A stretch of DNA of 13,441 nucleotides from an uncultured Peptococcaceae bacterium (GTDB lineage: Bacteria > Bacillota > Peptococcia > Peptococcales > Peptococcaceae), in contig CALAKO010000136.1 of NCBI GenBank assembly GCA_937922955.1, positions 1 to 13,441 on the forward strand. The letters are read 5' to 3'. The notes beneath the pieces are model-generated. The model ran no database searches, was not told where the DNA came from, and saw nothing but the letters and a program-made list of their open reading frames with translations. This document shows positions 6,724-13,217 of the stretch, piece by piece. Position 1 is the first letter of the stretch. The number at the start of each line of letters is the position of its first letter. A program made the position numbers and the translations under genes.

Positions 6724-8904
6724 ATGTCAAAAGACCATGTGCATAGCATAAGGGCGGTGTTTTTTCGTGAGCGCGAGTTCTTGAGGCTTGGACCGTTCGC
6801 TGTGGCATTCAGCCCTGGACTTTATGTCGTTCTTGGCTGGTTGATTGCAGCGGTGGCCTTCGTGCTGGTTATGCGCAGTGAGCCGCTTTTTTCGACAGAG
6901 ATGGCAGAAGGGCTGGGGCTTTGGCAAAATACGCTGGTACTAAAAATTTTCGCGGCAGTCATAGGACTTCTATTCACGTTTCGTTTAAAACTTCAGGGAA
7001 AACTTGGATTTTTTGTGAGTACTTTTCTCTTTGCGTTTGCGCCTGCCGCTGCGTTTTTGATGGTTGAGTGTTTGAATGGAAATATGGCTTACAGCCGCTC
7101 GCCAGCGGTCATTTTTATGAATCTTTTGGCGTATGCTGTGGTGTATTTGCTTTTCCTTGTGATATTTGGCAGTTATCGATGGTCGGTTTTTGCCGGTACA
7201 ACGTTTTTCTATGTATTTGCTTTGGCATGCCATTTTGTGCTGTCTTTTCGCGGGACGCCGTTTGTACCGTTGGATATTATTTCCAGCGGCACCGCTGCGA
7301 ATGTTGCTGCAAATTATGTGTTTGAGCTTACGCCGCAGTGGACAGTGGCGACTATTCAAGCAGGATTGATGGTTGCCGTGGGCTTTCAGCTTGGGCGTGG
7401 CAATCTTCGCCGCGTGCGCTGGAAATTGATGCTGCGTGCCTTGGCTGCGCTGCTTATTTTTGGCACGGTAGGGACGTTTTTCAGCCAATCTTATTTGGAA
7501 GAGAGGGATTATGTCGTTACGTATTGGCAGCAGCATTTGAGCTACGAGAGGTATGGTAATTGGTTTGCCTTTTGCATCAATCTACGCAGTCTGATTCCAG
7601 AGCCGCCGGAAGGCTATGACTCTGAACGTGTTGACAAGATTGCTGAAGATATGCTCCAAGGCAACACAACGTATAATATGCTGAGCGGGGAAAATGATTA
7701 TACTCCGACGGAAGACCATCCAAATATTATCGTTATTATGAATGAGTCGTTGGCGGATCTTCAGAGCAAGGGGCAGGGGTTTGATACGAATGAGCCTGTG
7801 CTTTCATTTTTCAATAGCCTGGAAGAAAACACCATACGCGGAGATTTGCAGGTGTCTGTGGCTGGTGGCAGTACAGCGTGTACCGAATATGAAGTGATGA
7901 CAGGAAACGCGCAGCGATTTTTGCCAAACGGTAGTGTTGCATTTTCATCAAATATTCACTCGACCACTCCGTCCTTTGTCTGGACGCTGCGCGAACAAGG
8001 ATATCAGACGGCTGCGTTTCATCCATATCGTTCTAATGGCTGGAACCGCGATCGTGCGTACACTCATCTTGGCATTGAGGAGAGCGTCTTTATTGATGAC
8101 ATTGTGCCGCAGGAAATGACCTTTGATGCAGCCTGGTCCGAAGCTGCGGAAGCGATTGATCCAGAAGATGGCGATGTGCTGAATCGGCTTTTTATGAGTG
8201 ACCACTATGACTTCAAAATCGTGCGCCAAATGTATGAGGCGCGTGACAAAGAGAAGCCGTTTTTTCTGTTTAATGTGACCATGCAAAATCATGGAAGCTA
8301 TGATGCCGCGTATCCCAATTTTTCTGAGGGCGTAGAGATCACCGATATGGATGGCGACTATCCATGGACCGAGCGCTATCTCTCACTGATACAGGCAACA
8401 GATACAGCTTTTGAGGAGCTGATCACCTATTTCAGCGAAGAGGTGGAAGAGCCGACCCTTATTGTCATGTTTGGCGATCATATTCCATCACTGGAGCAGG
8501 AATTTTACGATGAGCTCTACGGCATGGACACTGATTCGTTGTCGGTTGCTGAAACCATGGAGCGTTATCGCACACCGTTTGTCATATGGGCCAATTATGA
8601 CATTCCAGAGAAAAATATGGGCACCGTTTCTGCAAATTATTTCTCGACGCTCGTGCTTCAAACGGCTGGTGTCGAGCTGTCGGATTATGAGCGTTGTCTT
8701 GCTGGCTTATTTGCGGAAGTGCCTGTTATTTCCAGCCTCGGTTTCATTGATGCTGATGGGCGTGTTGTGGAAGATTGCCGCAACACGGATTACGCTGCGC
8801 TTGTGGACGATTATGAGTGTCTCGCTTATAACAGCCTGATTGATACGACGCACCGTGATTGGTCATTGTTTTCTTTGGCGGGAGATGAGGAGCGCTTTGA
8901 GTGA
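6724..8904 (+). CDS. LtaS-family lipoteichoic acid synthase-like membrane enzyme, paralogue 3
   Basis: The 726-residue product is closest to paralogue 2: across the 30 residues from the FRGTP loop they share 26, while paralogue 1 and 2 share 19. It again has about seven hydrophobic segments, then an extracytoplasmic sulfatase-fold domain with Glu341 (IMNES), Thr384 in GGSTACTEYE, His433 (FHPYR), Trp440-Asn441-Arg442, His523 (QNHGSY) and Asp585-His586 (MFGDHIP). All residues needed for an LtaS-type phosphotransfer are kept. Codon choice is visibly GC-richer than in paralogue 2 despite the protein similarity, so the duplication is not recent. GAGGGGAG lies about eight bases before ATG 6724. An in-frame ATG at 6703 would add seven residues but sits in the terminator T-run. 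Substrate and polymer are inferred from family only. Confidence 0.92.
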   Translation: MSKDHVHSIRAVFFREREFLRLGPFAVAFSPGLYVVLGWLIAAVAFVLVMRSEPLFSTEMAEGLGLWQNTLVLKIFAAVIGLLFTFRLKLQGKLGFFVSTFLFAFAPAAAFLMVECLNGNMAYSRSPAVIFMNLLAYAVVYLLFLVIFGSYRWSVFAGTTFFYVFALACHFVLSFRGTPFVPLDIISSGTAANVAANYVFELTPQWTVATIQAGLMVAVGFQLGRGNLRRVRWKLMLRALAALLIFGTVGTFFSQSYLEERDYVVTYWQQHLSYERYGNWFAFCINLRSLIPEPPEGYDSERVDKIAEDMLQGNTTYNMLSGENDYTPTEDHPNIIVIMNESLADLQSKGQGFDTNEPVLSFFNSLEENTIRGDLQVSVAGGSTACTEYEVMTGNAQRFLPNGSVAFSSNIHSTTPSFVWTLREQGYQTAAFHPYRSNGWNRDRAYTHLGIEESVFIDDIVPQEMTFDAAWSEAAEAIDPEDGDVLNRLFMSDHYDFKIVRQMYEARDKEKPFFLFNVTMQNHGSYDAAYPNFSEGVEITDMDGDYPWTERYLSLIQATDTAFEELITYFSEEVEEPTLIVMFGDHIPSLEQEFYDELYGMDTDSLSVAETMERYRTPFVIWANYDIPEKNMGTVSANYFSTLVLQTAGVELSDYERCLAGLFAEVPVISSLGFIDADGRVVEDCRNTDYAALVDDYECLAYNSLIDTTHRDWSLFSLAGDEERFE

Positions 8905-8955
8905 GCCGCGGCAGAAAGATGGTTTCGAAATTGTATGCGGTTGTTTTTCCATAAA

Positions 8956-9006
8956 AAATCCCCAGATGTGCATTATTTTGCACGTCTGGGGATTTCATTT
9001 TTTGGC
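8956..9006 (+). terminator. Strong terminator after LtaS-like paralogue 3
   Basis: Sixteen-bp arms 8956-8971 and 8980-8995 (AAATCCCCAGATGTGC and GCACGTCTGGGGATTT, one G-U pair) enclose the loop ATTATTTT. They are followed by TCATTTTTT. The A-run at 8953-8958 opposite the T tail could give some function in the other direction. It closes the LtaS-like cluster. Confidence 0.85.
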
Positions 9007-9045
9007 AAAAGAAAATCCGGCAGCCACGTCTGGATACCGGATTGA

Positions 9046-9073
9046 TTATAACACCGAGGGGATAGTGTTATAA
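9046..9073. repeat. Inverted repeat TTATAACAC-N10-GTGTTATAA
   Basis: Perfect 9-bp arms flank a 10-base centre (9055-9064), for 28 bp in total. The lack of a T-run makes it an unlikely terminator. It could be an operator for a dimeric regulator or a stem in a leader RNA placing the AAGGAG at 9075-9080 just beyond the helix. Confidence 0.45.
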
Positions 9074-9204
9074 GAAGGAGATTTTGACCATCAAAAGATG
9101 GTCTATATGAAAAGGAATTTACAAAACTATTATAATCATCATTCTTTAAATTAACCTTAAAAACGTGATGAAAGTTTTAAGAAAACCACAGCAAATTATG
9201 AACA

Positions 9205-9234
9205 TTGACGATGCAGCATGGAGAGCGATACAAT
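9205..9234 (+). promoter_or_regulatory. Sigma-A-type promoter of the thioesterase operon
   Basis: TTGACG (9205-9210) and TACAAT (9229-9234) are each five of six to consensus, separated by 18 bases. Transcription from about 9241 leaves 21 bases before ATG 9262, including AAAGGAG. The longer reading frame beginning with the TTG at 9205 coincides with the -35, so it is not a credible translation start. Confidence 0.65.
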
Positions 9235-9261
9235 AGACAAGTACGAGAAAGGAGCAGGCTA

Positions 9262-9684
9262 ATGATTTATCAGCATAAGGTGCAGTATTACGAAACCGAC
9301 CGCATGGGCATCACCCACCACTCCAATTACATCCGTTTCATGGAAGAAGCGCGGACAGAGTGGATGGAAGCTATGGGGATGAGCTATGACACGTTCGAAA
9401 AGCTTGGCTTAACTTCGCCGATGTTGTCGGTTAATTGCAATTATAAAAAAACAACCACTTACAGTGATGTGATCGATATTGCCATTTATATCAAAGATTG
9501 TGCCCACTTGAAAATTCGTGTGGCTTATGTTATGACCTGTCGTGGAGAGGTGGTTTGCACCGGGGAGAGCAGTCATTGCATTCTTGATGCGGCAGGCCGA
9601 CCAGTCAGTCTTAAGAAAAGTTATCCAGAGATTTATGCCAATTACGAGGCGTATCGTCAAAACCAAGGCGAGTATCAGCTATAA
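9262..9684 (+). CDS. 4HBT (hot-dog fold) acyl-CoA thioesterase, YbgC-like
   Basis: The 140-residue soluble protein has the 4-hydroxybenzoyl-CoA thioesterase signature near its start: YYETDRMGITHHSNYIRFMEEAR (residues 9-31), with the presumed catalytic Asp13 and the Gly-to-Tyr spacing of the family. Hot-dog thioesterases hydrolyse acyl-CoA or acyl-ACP thioesters; the acyl chain cannot be deduced. Length is normal for the family (about 130-150). ATG 9262 is chosen because AAAGGAG lies eight bases upstream and the promoter ends at 9234. The 19-residue upstream extension from TTG 9205 would be encoded by promoter DNA. The next gene starts 11 bases downstream, so the two are probably co-transcribed. 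Confidence 0.9.
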   Translation: MIYQHKVQYYETDRMGITHHSNYIRFMEEARTEWMEAMGMSYDTFEKLGLTSPMLSVNCNYKKTTTYSDVIDIAIYIKDCAHLKIRVAYVMTCRGEVVCTGESSHCILDAAGRPVSLKKSYPEIYANYEAYRQNQGEYQL

Positions 9685-9695
9685 GGAGGCCAATC

Positions 9696-10394
9696 ATGAG
9701 CGTGAAACACACCCAGCAGATCGCTTGCTTAAAATGTAAAAAGAAGAGCGATTTTGAGTTTTATGGCAGCATCAACACGATGTTGGATCCAACGTTGAAG
9801 CAGCGCGTGAAAAACTTTGACATTTTCAAATTCATTTGTCCGCATTGTGGCAGCGAGCAGTTTGTCAACTACAGCTTCCTTTATCATCAGATGGAAGACA
9901 AGTTGATGATTTTTTACTGCCAGGACGAGGAAGAGGTGGCAAAGGTACGTTCGCTTTATGCCGATGATTTCGACACGGCTTTGAACGCTCAGGGCGAGAG
10001 TGAGACCATTGATACAACGGGCTATCGTCGCCGTATTGTCATCGGGGCAGACAATCTGGTAGAAAAGATTCGGATTTTTGATGCGGGACTGGATGATCGG
10101 TTGGTAGAAATCTATAAGGTGCTGCTCTACGGGCAGATGCAGGCAGAGCTGGCAGCGATGCCTGGCGGCGACGCGGTCGATGATGTCTTTGTGGATGAGC
10201 AGCTGGATGGCTCTTTGAATTTTGTTTTTGTCGCAGATGGCCGAGCAGTTGGTGCAGTGGCGTTTTCTCAGGATGTTTATGAAGTCATCGCTAATCAATA
10301 TCGAGACGCTGTAGAACGATTGGCACCAACGGAACCGGTGATTAATCAGGATTGGGCCTTCGATATTCTTGCACAGATTGCTCAGGAAGTGTGA
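9696..10394 (+). CDS. CpXC-domain zinc-ribbon protein
   Basis: The 232-residue protein carries an N-terminal CpXC domain: Cys11-Leu-Lys-Cys14 and Cys48-Pro-His-Cys51-Gly form a four-cysteine zinc ribbon separated by the typical SINTMLDPTLKQRV segment (25-38) and followed by FLYHQMEDKLMIFY. The first knuckle is CLKC rather than the CPxC that names the domain. The C-terminal half (about 95-232) is acidic and soluble, with no membrane segment or recognised catalytic motif. The function of the family is unknown. AAGGAGG lies six bases before ATG 9696, and only 11 bases separate it from the thioesterase stop, so shared transcription is likely. Confidence 0.88.
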   Translation: MSVKHTQQIACLKCKKKSDFEFYGSINTMLDPTLKQRVKNFDIFKFICPHCGSEQFVNYSFLYHQMEDKLMIFYCQDEEEVAKVRSLYADDFDTALNAQGESETIDTTGYRRRIVIGADNLVEKIRIFDAGLDDRLVEIYKVLLYGQMQAELAAMPGGDAVDDVFVDEQLDGSLNFVFVADGRAVGAVAFSQDVYEVIANQYRDAVERLAPTEPVINQDWAFDILAQIAQEV

Positions 10395-10408
10395 GTCGGT
10401 GGCGCCTC

Positions 10409-10437
10409 TTGCAAAAGCAGAATGAGAGGATTAAACT
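10409..10437 (+). promoter_or_regulatory. Weak internal promoter candidate before the DUF5662 gene
   Basis: TTGCAA (10409-10414) and TAAACT (10432-10437) are spaced by 17 bases, each four of six to consensus, in the 102-base gap after the CpXC gene. There is no terminator in that gap, so it would supplement rather than replace read-through from upstream. A hairpin GCGCAG/CTGCGC (10458-10463 with 10473-10478) sits between it and the ribosome binding site. Confidence 0.3.
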
Positions 10438-10496
10438 AAACGTTGATAAGCAAATTGGCGCAGAGAAATGTGCTGCGCAACGAAGGAGGAAGCCTA

Positions 10497-11033
10497 ATGT
10501 TTCATCCGATCCGACATTTTAAAACCATCACCCATCATCGTCAGCTGGTGCTGCGTCACTGTATCAAAGCAGGGATCCCGCTGCAAGGGCTGATGCATGA
10601 TTTGTCAAAATACAGCCCAACAGAGTTTATTCCTGGTGCTCGATACTACTTGGGATATAAAAGCCCTAATGTGTTGGAACGTGAACGCAACGGCAGCTCT
10701 TATGCCTGGATGCATCATAAGGGGCGCAACAAACATCATTATGAATACTGGGTGGATTATCGACTCAATACGCGTCGACCAGGGCCGGTGCGCATGCCTG
10801 ACCGCTTCCTGATTGAAATGTTCTGCGATCGCATTGCTGCCAGCAAGGTTTATCAGGGCGATAAGTACAGTCCGGACAAGCCGCTGGCTTATCTGCGCAA
10901 TGGCCACGCTAAGGAGCTGATGCACCCCGATACGGCGCGTGTTCTTGAAGAATGGCTTGTGATGCTCGCGGAACAGGGCGAAGAGGCGACCTTTGCCCAT
11001 ATTCGTTCTCTGCATCGACGTGTGTATCAATAA
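10497..11033 (+). CDS. DUF5662 family protein
   Basis: The 178-residue soluble protein matches the DUF5662 pattern: HFKTITHHRQLVLRHCIKAG at the N-terminus (7-26), GLMHDLSKYSPTEF (31-44) and YAWMHHKGRNKHHYEYW (69-85). The conserved His34-Asp35 pair with His73/74 and His80/81 resembles a metal site reminiscent of HD-type hydrolases, but activity is unproven. AAGGAGG lies eight to nine bases before ATG 10497. A TTG at 10443 would extend it by 18 residues across a hairpin without a ribosome binding site and is rejected. The MBL-fold gene begins 25 bases later. Confidence 0.88.
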   Translation: MFHPIRHFKTITHHRQLVLRHCIKAGIPLQGLMHDLSKYSPTEFIPGARYYLGYKSPNVLERERNGSSYAWMHHKGRNKHHYEYWVDYRLNTRRPGPVRMPDRFLIEMFCDRIAASKVYQGDKYSPDKPLAYLRNGHAKELMHPDTARVLEEWLVMLAEQGEEATFAHIRSLHRRVYQ

Positions 11034-11058
11034 TTTGTAATGGAGAAAGGAAACAATC

Positions 11059-11967
11059 ATGCAATTGAAACAAGCAGCCGGTAATACTTGGTATTTGGAA
11101 GACTGGCAGAACATTCCACTTTATAAAACCAGCGAGAGCACCTGTGTGCTGCTCGATTCTGGGTTGCGTTCGCAAAGAGATCTTATTGAACGCACATTGG
11201 AACGGAATGGCCTTACGCCAGTAGGAATTCTTGGCTCGCATGTGCATGGCGATCACAGTGCCAACCACCGATATTTTCAACAGAAATACAACATCCCTGT
11301 AGCCTTGTCTGCTGGGGAGGCTGGCATAGCTGTCAGCCCACTTAACCTCAAGGCGTATTATTTTTATATGCTGCATCCACAGGCACCGATGACCGATGCG
11401 CAAGAGTCGGATCTTCTTGTTGAGGCCGATCGCATCATCATGCCATCGGAAGATCGTATCACTTTCTGCGGCGTGGAATTTGGCATTGTACATACACCTG
11501 GTCATACACCGGACCACATTTCGATTGTGACGCCGGACGGTGTTTGCTATCTTGGAGACGCTATTTTAACTGGGAAGTTCATCAGTGATGCGAAGCTTCC
11601 GTATTTCTTCAGTGTGCAGCCATCCATCGAAGCCATGGAAAAGCTCGCTGCCACGGATTATCCTTACTATCTGGCCGCGCATCGTGGGGTGTATGAGGAT
11701 GTGAAGCCGTTGGCTGAAGCGTGTATTGCGGCGGTCAAACAATGCGCCAATCGCATTCTCGACACCGCCGACTGTGGCCTCACACGCAGTGAGATTGTTA
11801 TTGCTGCTTGCACGATGATGAAGATGCTTTCATCAAAAGCTAAGAAAGCGGCCTTCTATGAACGCAACATCCACATTTATGTGGATTATCTCGTTGATTG
11901 CGGCGCTCTTGAGGTGGTCGTGCGCGATGGTGTGGAATATTATGTGAAGACAGGGAAACGTGCGTAA
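11059..11967 (+). CDS. MBL-fold metallo-hydrolase (glyoxalase II-like group) with C-terminal helical domain
   Basis: The 302-residue cytoplasmic protein has a metallo-beta-lactamase core: HVHGDH (61-66, giving His61, His63, Asp65, His66), HTPGHTPDH (145-153, metal His149), GDAIL with bridging Asp167, and AAHRG with His208. All ligands for a di-metal centre are present. Residues after about 215 form a helical, winged-helix-like extension (TADCGLTRSEIVIAACTMMK region), as in MBL proteins of the glyoxalase II/lactonase-like group. The substrate is unknown. It is distinct from the RNase Z-like MBL at the left of the window. A GGAGAAAGGAA ribosome site precedes ATG 11059. It is the last gene of the rightward run and ends four bases before the bidirectional terminator. 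Confidence 0.92.
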   Translation: MQLKQAAGNTWYLEDWQNIPLYKTSESTCVLLDSGLRSQRDLIERTLERNGLTPVGILGSHVHGDHSANHRYFQQKYNIPVALSAGEAGIAVSPLNLKAYYFYMLHPQAPMTDAQESDLLVEADRIIMPSEDRITFCGVEFGIVHTPGHTPDHISIVTPDGVCYLGDAILTGKFISDAKLPYFFSVQPSIEAMEKLAATDYPYYLAAHRGVYEDVKPLAEACIAAVKQCANRILDTADCGLTRSEIVIAACTMMKMLSSKAKKAAFYERNIHIYVDYLVDCGALEVVVRDGVEYYVKTGKRA

Positions 11968-11971
11968 ATAC

Positions 11972-12028
11972 AAAAAGCCACGCTCTAATGGAATCCATTT
12001 GGTTGATTCTATTAGAGCGTGGCTTTTT
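11972..12028. terminator. Bidirectional terminator between convergent operons
   Basis: Twenty-four-bp arms 11972-11995 and 12005-12028 pair with a single G-U around a 9-base loop. The left arm begins AAAAAGCCACGC and the right arm ends GCGTGGCTTTTT, so each strand offers a GC-rich stem followed by a T-run. It ends the rightward MBL operon and the leftward thiD-cytX operon in only 68 bases of intergenic DNA. Confidence 0.92.
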
Positions 12029-12035
12029 TATTCAC

Positions 12036-13217
12036 TTAGCGTTTGGCAAAAGCTTTGTTGGCAATGTAGGTCAGAGCGCCGACAATGATAACGACTGGCA
12101 GGGTGGTGCCGGTGATAATGTCGACGTTGAGTAATTGGCGGTAGAGTACAAAGCCGATGGCGTAAACGACAAAGTTTAGAACGCTAACCATATGGCGCAC
12201 GTCTTTTTGGCCGAGGATGTAGTATTCAGTGAGAAGAACACCAACCATTGGCGTAAAGAAGGAGCCGATGAGATAAAGGAAATCCTGGTAGGATGAGGTT
12301 GGATCGAAAATAGCAATGGCAAAGCCGATGATGCAGACGATGACCGCGACAGTGCGTTCGCTTGGTTTGCTGGAAAGCGTGGTAAAGCTGATGGCCGCAG
12401 AGCGGGCATCGAGGAAGCTGGATGTGATGGTGGATAAGATGATGATCACAAGCCCGATGGCTCCCATGCCCATGGTGCGCATAAGCAGAGAAATGTCAGC
12501 GTAGCCGGTGGCGATGGCACAACCAAGACCGATGACGAACATCCAGCAGCTGCCAAGGAAATAGGCAATGTTGGAAACGGTGTTGGAAAGCACCGGCTTT
12601 TCAGCACGGGAAGTGTAGTCACTGATGACCGGCAGCCAAGACAATGGCATGGCAACGGCAAGCTCAACAGCAGCCCCAAAGCTGATGCTGTCAAAAGCGG
12701 CATCGGCAGCGGTCAGTCCGGTGGTGGCGACGCGCCAGGTTAAAAAGATGCAGAGAAGGGTCAGTGCAATAACGACGATGTTATTGACGCGACCGAAGGT
12801 TTTTGGCCCGAAAAGCATCCAGATGAGAATCAGGGCGGCGATGATGAAGGCACCGATGGTGGTGGAGCCGTCTTCTCTACCGACAAGCACGTTCATGGCA
12901 CTGGCACCGGTGGCAATCATAACGGCGGTCCAGCCAACGAGCTGGATCACGTTCAGAATGGAAAAGAAGAGGCCGCCTTTTTCACCGAAGGCGATTTTCA
13001 TGGTGTTCATGGCACTGCGGCTGGTTTGTGCGCCAATACGGCCGGCTAAAAAGAGCATGCCGCAGCCGATGAGGTGGCCGATGAGGATGGCAAGCAGCCC
13101 TTTGCCCCAGCCAAGTGGTGCAAAATAGGTGCCGGTCATGATTTCAGTAATGGCAATCGCTGCACCGAGCCAAAGCCAGCCATTGGTGGCGACGGTGGTA
13201 CGTTCGTTGTTACTCAC
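12036..13217 (-). CDS. cytX: CytX-type hydroxymethylpyrimidine transporter (NCS1 family)
   Basis: The 393-residue polytopic membrane protein has about 12 hydrophobic segments. It begins with the CytX-type segment NGWLWLGAAIAITEIMTGTYFAPLGWGKG (12-40), followed by IGHLIGCGMLFLAGRIGA (46-63) and LNVIQLVGWTAVMIATGASAMNVL (88-111). This is the NCS1-family permease that, by genomic association in many bacteria, imports the thiamine pyrimidine precursor HMP. Translation starts at a GTG (13215-13217) that overlaps the thiD stop in the arrangement GTGA. A full AAAGGAGGT ribosome binding site lies inside the thiD 3' end, so the two are translationally coupled. Coupling to an HMP kinase supports the HMP rather than cytosine assignment. 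No TPP riboswitch is visible, but the operon's promoter is outside the window. Confidence 0.92.
   Translation of the reverse strand: MSNNERTTVATNGWLWLGAAIAITEIMTGTYFAPLGWGKGLLAILIGHLIGCGMLFLAGRIGAQTSRSAMNTMKIAFGEKGGLFFSILNVIQLVGWTAVMIATGASAMNVLVGREDGSTTIGAFIIAALILIWMLFGPKTFGRVNNIVVIALTLLCIFLTWRVATTGLTAADAAFDSISFGAAVELAVAMPLSWLPVISDYTSRAEKPVLSNTVSNIAYFLGSCWMFVIGLGCAIATGYADISLLMRTMGMGAIGLVIIILSTITSSFLDARSAAISFTTLSSKPSERTVAVIVCIIGFAIAIFDPTSSYQDFLYLIGSFFTPMVGVLLTEYYILGQKDVRHMVSVLNFVVYAIGFVLYRQLLNVDIITGTTLPVVIIVGALTYIANKAFAKR

Larger units (their letters stand above)
9007..9261. other. Structured intergenic leader region
   Basis: About 255 bases without a convincing gene. It holds three inverted repeats: AATCCGG (9014-9020) with CCGGATT (9037-9043), TTATAACAC (9046-9054) with GTGTTATAA (9065-9073), and GACCATC (9086-9092) with GATGGTC (9097-9103). 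A good ribosome binding site AAGGAG (9075-9080) precedes possible micro-ORFs at 9084-9110 and 9107-9154. An AT-rich stretch with an isolated TATAAT (9131-9136) follows, then the promoter of the thioesterase gene. Confidence 0.5.

Noticed and set aside
6985..7536. 183-codon minus-strand frame within LtaS-like paralogue 3
   Set aside because: It is a shadow frame over the membrane segments of the real gene; a Lys/His-rich product is typical of antisense to hydrophobic codons.
1830..9160. Exact 13-mer TTAAGGTTAATTT at 1830-1842 with its reverse complement at 9148-9160, both intergenic
   Set aside because: About one such match is expected by chance in a window this size, more in AT-rich DNA, and the flanks do not extend it.
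12625..13128. 167-codon plus-strand frame opposite cytX
   Set aside because: It is antisense to a clear NCS1 permease, and Met/Pro/Ala-rich composition is typical of a shadow of membrane-protein codons.
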